Part shown: one piece after another, positions 50,475-59,028 of the stretch
How positions within the stretch are numbered: the stretch's first letter is position 1
Layout of the letters: each line of letters starts with the position of its first letter
Source: Bacteroidales bacterium
GTDB lineage: Bacteria > Bacteroidota > Bacteroidia > Bacteroidales > P3
Assembly (NCBI GenBank): GCA_024400505.1
Contig: JAKSMP010000003.1
Span: 1-64,000 of the forward strand
DNA length: 64,000 nucleotides
Direction of reading: 5' to 3'
Program-made: the position numbers and the translations under genes
Notes under the pieces: generated by a model
What the model was told of the DNA's origin: nothing
The model's input: the letters and a program-made list of their open reading frames with translations, nothing else
Database searches by the model: none

Positions 50475-51320
50475 TTACAACACATTCCGCAATCTGTCCG
50501 ACACATCAGCCACAGGCACCTTAGTATATTCTCCGTTCTCATGAAGCCATATCAGCCTGCGACCCAACATCTTCAACCCAATATCTTCAAGCATTAGGGC
50601 ATATAAGCTCAGTTGAATGGTATATAAGCTATTATCCTCCTGCACCATGTCATCAAACGGCGGCAGTAGCATGATTCTATTTCGTTGGTTATATTCGCTA
50701 TATAGCGACTGATTGGTTTTATAATCCATCAACACCATGCCGGCACGCTGCTCATCGCCTTGCCCGTCGTAGTAGTAGAGCATGTCAAAAGTGCCGCAGA
50801 TCTGCTCTCTTAGATTCATCTCTGCTTGGGGATTCTTGCCGCTATACACCATGGCTTCGTTCAGCACCAAGTGGTAGCAGTCTGGTAAATCGTCCAAAAA
50901 CTTTACCACAGCTTTTTCTTTCCCTCCGTCCGGAATCAATTCTCCAGTTGGCGAGAATTGACTGCGCACAGAGTCTAGCACCATCTCATCATGACCATTT
51001 CTCAAATAGCTTAGACTTTCACCAAATGCATGCACCTTGGAACCATGGCTTGTGGCACGAAGCGAATTATTATTCCACTGCTCCAGCCAATGTTCCGGTG
51101 TGTTGCCGTGCTTATGGGCATAAAGAGCGGCTTGAGTTTTGGAGTCAAAGGGACGACTCTCAAAGCGTTTGCCAATCTGAGACACAGAGTCGAGCTGCTT
51201 GCCATTGAGCATATAAACATGCCCTTCTTCAAAAAACTCCAGGTCGTTGAACGATTCCAATATCAATTGTCGTGCTTCGGCAGCCTGCCTTGGCTCACCT
51301 TGTATTTCAAACATATTCAT
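50475..51320 (-). CDS. PD-(D/E)XK superfamily nuclease-like protein
   Basis: The protein has 281 residues. Catalytic elements of the RecB/Cas4/AddB-type nuclease fold are in order: HGSKVH (92-97), Glu155 in VLNEAMVY, Asp179 in CGTFDML, MDYKT with Asp199 and Lys201, and QLSLY (Gln236 to Tyr240). No helicase or iron-sulfur cysteines are present. It probably degrades or trims DNA ends. It is divergent from sbcD-sbcC with 118 bases between, and shares a transcript with the HExxH gene. Confidence 0.75.
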   Translation of the reverse strand: MNMFEIQGEPRQAAEARQLILESFNDLEFFEEGHVYMLNGKQLDSVSQIGKRFESRPFDSKTQAALYAHKHGNTPEHWLEQWNNNSLRATSHGSKVHAFGESLSYLRNGHDEMVLDSVRSQFSPTGELIPDGGKEKAVVKFLDDLPDCYHLVLNEAMVYSGKNPQAEMNLREQICGTFDMLYYYDGQGDEQRAGMVLMDYKTNQSLYSEYNQRNRIMLLPPFDDMVQEDNSLYTIQLSLYALMLEDIGLKMLGRRLIWLHENGEYTKVPVADVSDRLRNVL

Positions 51321-51407
51321 GACTCCTATAACGGAAAAAAAACAATAATATTATGATTATTTTCTGCTCCTATTTAGCCAGCATTTCTCTATATCAATAA
51401 TAATTCG

Positions 51408-51415
51408 TAATTTTG
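51408..51415 (+). promoter_or_regulatory. Promoter of sbcD-sbcC
   Basis: TAATTTTG followed by CAAAA lies 23 bases before the sbcD ATG. Confidence 0.75.
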
Positions 51416-51438
51416 CAAAACTAATAATTTGTGCCGCA

Positions 51439-52608
51439 ATGAAAATACTACATACTAGCGATTGGCATTTAGGCCACTTGCTCTACAACTACGACCGCAC
51501 CGAGGAACACCAATCCATGCTTCAGCAGATAATCAACATTGTCCGCCAGCATCAACCCGATGTCTTTCTGCTTTGCGGCGATGTCTATCACACACCCCAA
51601 CCCTCAGCATCAGTGCAAACACTTTTCGCCAACACCCTTGTTGATATTCATGAGGCATGCCCAGCCATGAGCATTATCATCACAGCTGGCAATCACGATA
51701 GCGGCTCTAAGCATGAAATATTCCGCACCCCATGGAAAGCGTTGAACGTGCACGCCATAGGGCAGCTCTACCGCGACAATACCGACCACCACATCATCCA
51801 CATCCCTGGCAAGGGCTATATAGTGGCCATCCCCTACATTCACGAACGCAATATGCCCGAAGGGCTCTTTCAGCAGATGCTTGACAAAGTGGCAGCGCAA
51901 AACACCAATTCGTTGCCTGTGGTAATGACCGCCCACACTACCGTTTCTGGATGCGACTATACAGGCCACAACCATGTCAACGAATACTCTATAGGCGATA
52001 TCGACTCTTTTGATATCAATCAAATGGGCACAGGCTATGACTATTTAGCTCTAGGGCATATCCATCATGAGCAATTTGTCCATTCTGGCAACCACAATGT
52101 TCGATATAGTGGCTCCCCCATTGCCATTAGTTTCGATGAATCCTACCCCCATTCCATCAGTTTGGTTGAGATTAGCGCTCATGGCCAGCCCCCGATAGTC
52201 TCCAAACTAGAGATTGACAATCCCCGCCCTTTGGTCACTCTGCCCATTTCTGGCTTTGCCACATGGGACGAAGCCAAAGACTTGCTACGCAATTATCCGT
52301 CCGACATACCAGCCTACATCAGGCTCAATGTGTTGATAGAAGACTTTCTGCCTGTAGAAGCCAATGCCGAGGCTGCTGCGCTCATCGATGGAAAACAATG
52401 CCGTTTCTGCTATATCAATACCCATCGGCCCGCCGAACTGCATTCCCACAATTCAGGACTCACCGTGCAAGAGTTCCAGTCCGAAAAGCCAATTGACATT
52501 GCTCGCCGCTATGCCGACGACCTTGGCATCACTTTCGACCCTGAGATGGTCGCACTCTTCAACGAGGTAATGGACAAATTGAGCATTGATTCAAGAGAGG
52601 AGCAATAA
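51439..52608 (+). CDS. sbcD: Exonuclease subunit SbcD
   Basis: The protein has 389 residues, an Mre11-type nuclease. Phosphoesterase motifs are SDWHLGH (Asp8, His10), LLCGDVYHTP, ITAGNHDSG and LGHIHHEQ. With SbcC it opens DNA hairpins and removes protein-blocked ends. The stop is 3 bases before the sbcC ATG. It is full length. Confidence 0.95.
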   Translation: MKILHTSDWHLGHLLYNYDRTEEHQSMLQQIINIVRQHQPDVFLLCGDVYHTPQPSASVQTLFANTLVDIHEACPAMSIIITAGNHDSGSKHEIFRTPWKALNVHAIGQLYRDNTDHHIIHIPGKGYIVAIPYIHERNMPEGLFQQMLDKVAAQNTNSLPVVMTAHTTVSGCDYTGHNHVNEYSIGDIDSFDINQMGTGYDYLALGHIHHEQFVHSGNHNVRYSGSPIAISFDESYPHSISLVEISAHGQPPIVSKLEIDNPRPLVTLPISGFATWDEAKDLLRNYPSDIPAYIRLNVLIEDFLPVEANAEAAALIDGKQCRFCYINTHRPAELHSHNSGLTVQEFQSEKPIDIARRYADDLGITFDPEMVALFNEVMDKLSIDSREEQ

Positions 52609-52611
52609 ATC

Positions 52612-55600
52612 ATGAAACTACAGAAACTTATCATTCATAATATAGCATCAATTGAGGATGCCACAATCAACTTTGAAGCTCAACCCTTAGCCAGCAGCGA
52701 GGTGTTCCTCATCACTGGCAAAACGGGTGCTGGCAAATCCACCATACTCGATGCAATCTGTCTGGCACTCTATGCCGATACGCCCCGCCTCGACTCCACC
52801 AAGATGCAAGGCGACACTCAAGATGGTGAGAAAACATTGAAGATCGACGACCCTCGTCAGCTCATGCGCCGCAACACTAGTGAGGCTTTTGTTATTCTAT
52901 ATTTTATTGGCAACAATGGTGTCCACTATCAGTCCACCTGGTCGGTGAGCCGTGCCCACAAGAAAGCCAACGGCAACATGCAGTCCAAAAGTTGGCAGCT
53001 CATAAACCTCGACAACTCCAACACTCTCACCAAAGACAAAGAGATTGAGGCAGAACTGCGTTCTGCCATCGGACTTGACTTTGGCCAGTTTTGTCGCACC
53101 ACCATGTTGGCTCAGGGAGAATTCACCCGATTCCTCAATAGCAAGGACGACGACAAAGCTGAAATCTTAGAGAAAATAACAGGCGTGGACACATATTCCA
53201 AGATTGGAGCTAAAGTATTTACCGAAACTGCCCAGAGAAAGCAGTTGTGGGAAAATGCCATGCGCCTGGCCGAAGGCACCCCCACCCTCTCAGACTCCGA
53301 TTTGGGACAGAAGAAAGCCCAACTTTCCCAGCTAGATGCCAATCAGCAGCAACTTCAAACAATGGTTGATGTTGAGAATAAGAAACTGCAATGGATCAAT
53401 GCATTGAACGACATGTCCAAGCGCGTTGCCGAGGCCACTACTGCCCTGGCTCAGGCCCATGCTGTGGTGAAGAGTGAAGCGTTCAAGGCCAAAGAGACCC
53501 TTTCTGCAGAATGGCATACCACCATTGAGGCCCGCCGATGGATGGATGAATTTCATCAAGCACAAGATTCTATCATACAACAGCAAGCAAGTCTCACCCA
53601 ATTGAAGAATACCTATTCTCAGTTGCTTGGTGGGCAACAGTATATCGAGCAATTCCTAGCCACAAAATCAGCCGAGTTAAACGCAACCAAACAGTTTCTC
53701 GACAAGGAAGCACCACTGTTGTCCATCTATCAGCAGTCGCAAACCATTGTGGGACACTTGGTCGTGCTGCAAGATGCTAGAGTTGCCATCGAAAAATCAA
53801 CCACAGAAATCAATAAAGGAAATGAAGAGCTCAGTCATCAGCTTCTACCGGCTTTCAATGCAGCCAACGACGCAGTCAAGATGGCTCAAGAATCTTACCG
53901 ATTGGATAATGATGAGGTGCAAAAAAAAGAATCGGAAATTGCCAACCTCAATTTACCTCAATTGCGCCTTCAACGTGATTCCGCCAAAGATCAGCTATCC
54001 GCCATATCCACAGCCAAAGATCGCTTGGGTATCCTTGCCGCAACTGTTCAGCAGCATGAGACTATGCGTCAACAACTAGCCCAACGCCTATCCTCCATCC
54101 AACTTAAAAAAGAGCAATCCATCCAACTTGATAACCCCATCCACGATGCACAGATAAAATTTGACGTGCGCAGAGATGATTTGGCTAAGCAAAGCGACAC
54201 CATCGACAAATTTGCCCAATCCCTCCGAGCAAAATTGAAGATTGGCGACACTTGCCCCGTTTGTCGCCAAGTGATAGCGGTTCAGTTGCCCCACGAAGAA
54301 GAATTGTCCACACTTGTAGCCCAACTCAAAGAATCATCTGATCAGGCCGAAACAGAACTCCGCTCCTTAATTGACAGCAAGACCAAGTTGGATGCAGAAA
54401 TTCTTGTAGAGTCAACCGCATACCAAAATGAATTAAAAGCATTTGACAACGACCAATCATTGTCCCTTGCTCAGCAGCGCGCATTAAATGCATGTAGTGT
54501 ATGCGGTATAAATGTGATTGACCAAACCACGTTAGCTGCACTTGAGTCGCTAGAACTTAAATGGCGTGATGTCATAGATCAACTAGAGGCAAAAATCAAA
54601 CAAGGAGAAACGAAAGAGGCCGAAGCCAAACTGCTTCGCAATCAGCTGGACACCAAACGAAAACATATAGAAACCCTTGTTCAGAAGGCCAAAGAAGCCG
54701 AAAATGCTATCTCTGAAGCCCAAAAACATCTTGCCCAAGCCACCATTTTGGCCGAAACCAAGAAATTGGATGCCGAAAACGCCGAACAGCATGTGCGCGA
54801 ACTGCTGGCCGACAGCCATTGGGCTATTGATTGGCTCACTCAACCCAATGCCTTTGCCCAGGCACTCACCCTTGCTGCCAACACCTACAATGCCAAACTA
54901 CAGGAACACAATAAGCTGTCTGCCAATATCGATGCAACAAAGTCCTACTCTGAGAGTGTTTCATCCGTTATGAAGTCTATCTTGGATGCTTTGCCTGAAT
55001 GGGCTGAATCAAAACCAGCTCCCGCTTCCAGGATTCCCAATTTGCAATCCCTCACCAACCAGCTATTAAGCTCGGTCACTGCTGCACTCACCCAATTGCG
55101 CAATGCCCAAAAACAACAGCACGAAAGCCAAACATTGCTTGAGGAGTTCATCCAGGCCCACAATCCGATTACCCTCGATCGGCTTGCTGCCTTAAAGACC
55201 TATTCCGCCCAAGATATTGCAACCGTCGATGAAGAATTGAAGCAAAATCGAGAATCGGTGGTTTGGTATAAAAGCTTGTTGGAAAATGCGCAAAACCAAC
55301 TCAACGACCACCAGCAGCACAAGCCCTCCTTGGCTGAGGACGACACCCCTCAAACCATTCAAAGTCGCATAGGCCAGCACACACAATCTTTGAACCAATT
55401 GCGCGAACAAAGGGGTGCAATCCTTCAAGAACTCAAAATCGACGAGGAAAATCGGCTACGCCTTGGTTCGCTTTTGCAAGATGCCGAGCAGAAGAAAGCC
55501 GATTATCAGCGTTGGTCGCGCTTGAACCAACTCATAGGTGATGCCACAGGCAACAAATTCCGCAAGATAGCGCAAAGCTATGTGCTATCCAGCCTCATCC

Positions 55601-56025
55601 ACTCTGCCAACAGCTATATGCGCACCCTCACCGATCGCTACACCCTCAAAGTAGCCCCTGGCACATTTGTAATTTCCATCGAGGATGCCTATCAAGGCTA
55701 TGCCACCCGAGCCGCCAGCACCATCTCAGGCGGTGAAAGTTTCTTGGTGTCGCTCTCCTTGGCGTTGGCACTGAGCGACATAGGGAACACCCTTTCGGTA
55801 GATACCCTATTTATTGATGAGGGCTTTGGCACCCTCAGCGGTGAGCCGCTCCAGAATGCCATCAACACCCTCCGTTCGCTACACACCAAGTCAGGCCGCC
55901 ATGTGGGCATCATCAGTCATGTAGAGGAGCTACAGGAACGTATCCCAGTGCAGATTCAAGTAGTACAAGAAGGAAACAACTCCAGCAGCAAAATCATTGT
56001 GGTGCCATCGAATGAGAAAATCTAA
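52612..56025 (+). CDS. sbcC: Exonuclease subunit SbcC
   Basis: The protein has 1137 residues, a Rad50-type SMC ATPase. Walker A is TGKTGAGKSTILDAI (about residues 34-48). Long coiled coils (about 180-540 and 555-930) flank the zinc-hook CPVC (548-551). The signature ISGGESFLVSLSLALAL and Walker B LFIDEGFGTLS are near the C-terminus. A second CxxC (CSVC, 628-631) lies in the descending arm, about 77 residues after the hook. It partners with SbcD immediately upstream. Confidence 0.95.
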   Translation: MKLQKLIIHNIASIEDATINFEAQPLASSEVFLITGKTGAGKSTILDAICLALYADTPRLDSTKMQGDTQDGEKTLKIDDPRQLMRRNTSEAFVILYFIGNNGVHYQSTWSVSRAHKKANGNMQSKSWQLINLDNSNTLTKDKEIEAELRSAIGLDFGQFCRTTMLAQGEFTRFLNSKDDDKAEILEKITGVDTYSKIGAKVFTETAQRKQLWENAMRLAEGTPTLSDSDLGQKKAQLSQLDANQQQLQTMVDVENKKLQWINALNDMSKRVAEATTALAQAHAVVKSEAFKAKETLSAEWHTTIEARRWMDEFHQAQDSIIQQQASLTQLKNTYSQLLGGQQYIEQFLATKSAELNATKQFLDKEAPLLSIYQQSQTIVGHLVVLQDARVAIEKSTTEINKGNEELSHQLLPAFNAANDAVKMAQESYRLDNDEVQKKESEIANLNLPQLRLQRDSAKDQLSAISTAKDRLGILAATVQQHETMRQQLAQRLSSIQLKKEQSIQLDNPIHDAQIKFDVRRDDLAKQSDTIDKFAQSLRAKLKIGDTCPVCRQVIAVQLPHEEELSTLVAQLKESSDQAETELRSLIDSKTKLDAEILVESTAYQNELKAFDNDQSLSLAQQRALNACSVCGINVIDQTTLAALESLELKWRDVIDQLEAKIKQGETKEAEAKLLRNQLDTKRKHIETLVQKAKEAENAISEAQKHLAQATILAETKKLDAENAEQHVRELLADSHWAIDWLTQPNAFAQALTLAANTYNAKLQEHNKLSANIDATKSYSESVSSVMKSILDALPEWAESKPAPASRIPNLQSLTNQLLSSVTAALTQLRNAQKQQHESQTLLEEFIQAHNPITLDRLAALKTYSAQDIATVDEELKQNRESVVWYKSLLENAQNQLNDHQQHKPSLAEDDTPQTIQSRIGQHTQSLNQLREQRGAILQELKIDEENRLRLGSLLQDAEQKKADYQRWSRLNQLIGDATGNKFRKIAQSYVLSSLIHSANSYMRTLTDRYTLKVAPGTFVISIEDAYQGYATRAASTISGGESFLVSLSLALALSDIGNTLSVDTLFIDEGFGTLSGEPLQNAINTLRSLHTKSGRHVGIISHVEELQERIPVQIQVVQEGNNSSSKIIVVPSNEKI

Positions 56026-56037
56026 TAGTTGGCTAAT

Positions 56038-56064
56038 CCTAGGCTTTGCCTAAGGGTTTCTTTT
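56038..56064 (+). terminator. Probable terminator of sbcC
   Basis: CCTAGGC/GCCTAAGG with a TTT loop (one bulge) is followed by GTTTCTTTT, 13 bases after the sbcC stop. Confidence 0.55.
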
Positions 56065-56093
56065 ATTGCTAGGAATGTGTGAGGCCAAAGCCT

Positions 56094-56125
56094 AAGCATG
56101 CTTTATCAACAAGCCAAGCATGCTT
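56094..56125. repeat. Paired palindromes AAGCATGCTT, 22 bp apart
   Basis: The perfect 10-bp palindrome AAGCATGCTT occurs at 56094-56103 and 56116-56125, 22 bases start to start, about two helical turns. The flanks also resemble each other (AAAGCCT and AAGCC before each). Confidence 0.75.
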
Positions 56126-56128
56126 AAC

Positions 56129-56170
56129 TCAAAACAAAAGAAAGGCTGCAACCGCGATGTCTGCAGCCTT
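56129..56170 (-). terminator. Terminator of the DUF362 gene
   Basis: The 9-bp stem AAGGCTGCA/TGCAGCCTT (56142-56150, 56162-56170) is followed on the reverse strand by TTTCTTTTGTTTTG, so it ends leftward transcripts. Confidence 0.7.
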
Positions 56171-56401
56171 AATCATTAGTTGTTGATTGGTGTCGGCCAA
56201 CAGTTAAATCAATGAGTTTAACTATATCGTTCTGAGTGAATTATAAGTGTTTGATGCCTGCTGACTGTTTGTTTGAATTGTTTTTCTTAGGAGATATGGG
56301 GAGGATGAGCAGGAAGTATATGGTTGGTGAGCAGGAGATATGGGGTTCCTGACAATGAAGTATGGTATCTTTTTGCAGAGGAATGTTTAGGCTGAAAAGG
56401 G

Positions 56402-56434
56402 AACGGGCGGCCGGTGGGGTCGCCCGTTTTTATT
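56402..56434. terminator. GC-rich hairpin next to the DUF362 stop
   Basis: The stem AACGGGCG/CGCCCGTT is followed on the forward strand by TTTATTTT. It lies 30 bases past the DUF362 stop on the other strand and could act in both directions. Confidence 0.6.
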
Positions 56435-56457
56435 TTGCTGGGGTTGTATAGCAGGGG

Positions 56458-57588
56458 CTATTTGACACGGATTAACTCGTACTGGCGGGTGCCGATGCCA
56501 AGTTTCTGAGCGTGGTCGAGGCCGGCGGCCCAGTCGGTGTCGGGGTGCACCACACGGAACAGGTCGTGGTCGTGATGGTGGCACTCGCAATGTTCGTGGT
56601 CATGATCGTGGTCGGCTGCGCTACCTGGCACGATGGGCTGCTTGTTGGCTGCATCGACGCAGGCTTGGTCGAGAGCCACGGGGTCGAACGATGCAAACAT
56701 GCCCACATCGGGGATGATGGCGATATCGTTGCTGCCTTCGCAGTCGCACTCGGGCGACACATTCATCAGCATGTTGATGTGGAAGTTGGGCTTGCCTTGG
56801 AGCACGGCTTTGGCATATTCGGCCACTTTCTTGTTCATCACGGGCTTGGCTTCGTCCCACTTGGTCATGATGGCACCTTTGGGGCAATAGGCGATGCAGT
56901 AGCCGCAGCCAACGCAATGGGCCTCGTCGATGACGGCTTTTTTGTTGACAACGTGGACGCCGTTGTTGTTGCAGTTTTTCACGCACATGCCGCAGCCGAT
57001 ACATTTGGACTCGCTGATGCGGGGGGTGCCGCTGGAGTGCATCTCCATTTTGCCAGCCTTGGAGCCGCAGCCCATGCCGATGTTCTTGAGCGAACCGCCG
57101 AAGCCAGCCACTACATGGCCCTTGAAATGGGAGAGCGAGATGAAGATGTCGGCCTCGGCAATGGCTGCGCCAATCTTGGGCTCGGGGCAGTACTGGGCGT
57201 CGGCCACGGGGATGGCGCGCTCGTCGGTGCCACGAAGGCCGTCGGCGATGATGGTGTGCACGCCGGTGGAAAGGGGACTATATCCGTTGATGTAGGCTGC
57301 GTCGAGGTGGTTGAGTGCATTGTTGCGATATCCCACATAGAGGGTGTTGCAGTCGGTGAGGAAGGGTTTGCCTCCGCGTGCTTTAATGTGGTCGCAGAGC
57401 ACTTTGGCATACTGTTGGCGCAGAAAAGCAAGGTTTCCAACTTCACCAAAATGGACTTTGACAGCAACAAATTTGTCGGTAAAATCAATCTTGTCGATAC
57501 CAGCTTGGGTGATTAGGCGATCGAATTTAGCCAATAGGCTGTTGCCAGAAGTGACATGCATATCAGCGAAATAGACTTCGGATTTCAT
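56458..57588 (-). CDS. DUF362 domain iron-sulfur protein with His-rich insert
   Basis: The protein has 376 residues. DUF362 covers about 1-185 (KVHFGEVGNLAFL, LSHFKGHVVAGFGGSLKNIG). Two 4Fe-4S ferredoxin motifs follow: Cys196-199-202-206 and Cys225-228-231-235. A His-rich stretch (326-342) with eight His and two Cys interrupts the C-terminal part, perhaps to hold a metal. The function of the family is not established; electron transfer is likely. A promoter lies 37 bases upstream and a terminator at 56142. Confidence 0.85.
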   Translation of the reverse strand: MKSEVYFADMHVTSGNSLLAKFDRLITQAGIDKIDFTDKFVAVKVHFGEVGNLAFLRQQYAKVLCDHIKARGGKPFLTDCNTLYVGYRNNALNHLDAAYINGYSPLSTGVHTIIADGLRGTDERAIPVADAQYCPEPKIGAAIAEADIFISLSHFKGHVVAGFGGSLKNIGMGCGSKAGKMEMHSSGTPRISESKCIGCGMCVKNCNNNGVHVVNKKAVIDEAHCVGCGYCIAYCPKGAIMTKWDEAKPVMNKKVAEYAKAVLQGKPNFHINMLMNVSPECDCEGSNDIAIIPDVGMFASFDPVALDQACVDAANKQPIVPGSAADHDHDHEHCECHHHDHDLFRVVHPDTDWAAGLDHAQKLGIGTRQYELIRVK

Positions 57589-57624
57589 AATTTTATGATA
57601 CGTTTAATATTTTATTTATGAGTG

Positions 57625-57632
57625 CAAAGATA
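57625..57632 (-). promoter_or_regulatory. Promoter of the DUF362 gene
   Basis: The reverse strand reads TATCTTTG, 37 bases before the start at 57588. Confidence 0.75.
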
Positions 57633-57781
57633 CGAAAAGTGTAAGGAATGGAGAAAAAAAGTATTAGTAATCTAACATTATTATTGTTTGGGAAAGTGAG
57701 AAACCGACGAGGTTGATACATGTTCAAATAGGCATGTGGGGTAATTGATAAATTGCATTTGGTTATTCCGATTAAAAAATG

Positions 57782-57789
57782 TATTTTTG
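57782..57789 (+). promoter_or_regulatory. Promoter of the GNAT gene
   Basis: TATTTTTG fits TAnnTTTG and lies 38-50 bases before the two possible starts. Confidence 0.55.
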
Positions 57790-57826
57790 TAGTCGATAAT
57801 CAATTTTTGATTGATTCGATAATTTA

Positions 57827-58363
57827 ATGATAATCATCATGGAAACAGAAAGACTATTGCTGAGACGGTGGGTGGAGAGTGATGCGGGAGAGCTCTACCG
57901 ATTGGCTGCAGACCCCGAGTTGGGACCTCGCGCCGGATGGTCTCCTCACAAGAATGATATGGAGAGCCGCGAAATAATACGAACCATATTTTCGGCCGAA
58001 GGCATGTGGGCCATTGTGATGAAAGGCACCAACACCATTGTGGGGTGTGTGGGATATCTGGTGGCTGGGCAAAGTAATCTGCCACTATCGGATGGCGATG
58101 CTGAAGTAGGATATTGGGTTGGAACGCCATATTGGAATTGTGGAATAGGCACCGAGGCATTGAGATTGGTGGTGGATTATTGTTTCGACCAAATGGGATT
58201 CAACCGACTGTGGGGCACACATTTTGTGGATAATCCAGCCTCGGGCCGAGTGATGGAGAAGTGCGGATTTACCCCCACGGGCAGCACCACCACCCTGCCC
58301 AATTTGACCGAAGGGGGCGAAAAGACTGTAAGCGTGCTATGTTTGTATAAACCTAGATATTAA
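57827..58363 (+). CDS. GNAT family N-acetyltransferase (RimJ/RimL type)
   Basis: The frame has 178 residues; ATG at 57839 (METERLLLRRW) is the likelier start, matching the family N-terminus. The acetyl-CoA site is seen in YWVGTPYWNCGIGTEAL, and the C-terminal NPASGRVMEKCGF motif is typical of RimJ/RimL-like enzymes. The substrate is unknown. A flavoprotein gene follows after 6 bases and is probably cotranscribed. Confidence 0.9.
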   Translation: MIIIMETERLLLRRWVESDAGELYRLAADPELGPRAGWSPHKNDMESREIIRTIFSAEGMWAIVMKGTNTIVGCVGYLVAGQSNLPLSDGDAEVGYWVGTPYWNCGIGTEALRLVVDYCFDQMGFNRLWGTHFVDNPASGRVMEKCGFTPTGSTTTLPNLTEGGEKTVSVLCLYKPRY

Positions 58364-58369
58364 AAGATC

Positions 58370-58954
58370 ATGAAAAATATTGTTATACTCAACGCCAGTC
58401 CGCGTCAGACAGGATTGGTGAGCCAAATGCTAGGAATCATGCGTGATGAGCTACAGGCAATGGGTCACCGGGTGGAATGGGTGGATGTGTGCCGACTGGA
58501 TGTGAAACCCTGCATGGGATGTATGAAATGCCGAGAATCGCTCCGCTGCGCTCTGCCCGAAGACGATGCCCAGCGCACCCTGGCCAAGGTGCAGCAATGC
58601 GATGCGTTGATTATTGGCAGCCCTACTTATTGGGGCAATATGAACGGGCAGCTGAAGGTGCTTTTCGACCGATGGGTGTATGGCATGATGGGTGAGCGGC
58701 CCAACGGTATTCCCATTGCTCTGCACAAGGGCAAACGGGCCGTGGTGGTGAGCACATGCAACACGGTTTGGCCCATTGGGCGCATATTCATGCAGACCAG
58801 CGGCGTGGTGAGGGCTGTGCGTGAGGTGTGCTACTGGAGCGGCATAAAGGTGATAGGCAGTGTGCAGAAATGCGGCACTCGCACCCATGGCCAACTAACC
58901 CATCACCACATCAACCGCTGCAGGAAGATGGCCCGACGGGTGGTGAGAAAATGA
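58370..58954 (+). CDS. NADPH-dependent FMN reductase / iron-sulfur flavoprotein-like
   Basis: The protein has 194 residues. The flavodoxin-like FMN site is ILNASPRQTG near the N-terminus, and IIGSPTYWGNMNGQLKVLFDR is the second FMN loop. Cysteines 48, 51, 54 and 60 (CMGCMKC and a later Cys) form a cluster as in iron-sulfur flavoproteins. The C-terminus is basic (CRKMARRVVRK). It likely carries out flavin-based electron transfer. It follows the GNAT gene directly. Confidence 0.85.
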   Translation: MKNIVILNASPRQTGLVSQMLGIMRDELQAMGHRVEWVDVCRLDVKPCMGCMKCRESLRCALPEDDAQRTLAKVQQCDALIIGSPTYWGNMNGQLKVLFDRWVYGMMGERPNGIPIALHKGKRAVVVSTCNTVWPIGRIFMQTSGVVRAVREVCYWSGIKVIGSVQKCGTRTHGQLTHHHINRCRKMARRVVRK

Positions 58955-58983
58955 AATATATTTGTTAATTATTAAAAAGTGTG

Positions 58984-58991
58984 TATCTTTG
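58984..58991 (+). promoter_or_regulatory. Promoter of aguB-aguA
   Basis: TATCTTTG followed by CAC lies 37 bases before the aguB start. Confidence 0.8.
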
Positions 58992-59028
58992 CACTTTGCT
59001 ATTATAACAACTTTTATAAACTAACTCA

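Larger units (their letters stand above)
56026..56457. other. Convergent intergenic region with several inverted repeats
   Basis: This 432-base gap lies between sbcC (forward) and the DUF362 gene (reverse). It holds three hairpins (56038-56064, 56142-56170, 56402-56428) and two copies of the palindrome AAGCATGCTT. Two direct repeats of GGAGATATGGGG and TGAGCAGGA occur near 56290-56350. No gene was found. Confidence 0.55.

Noticed and set aside
56512..57516. 334-codon forward ORF opposite the DUF362 gene
   Set aside because: Shadow frame, Val/Ala/Asp/His-rich; the reverse gene has clear ferredoxin motifs.
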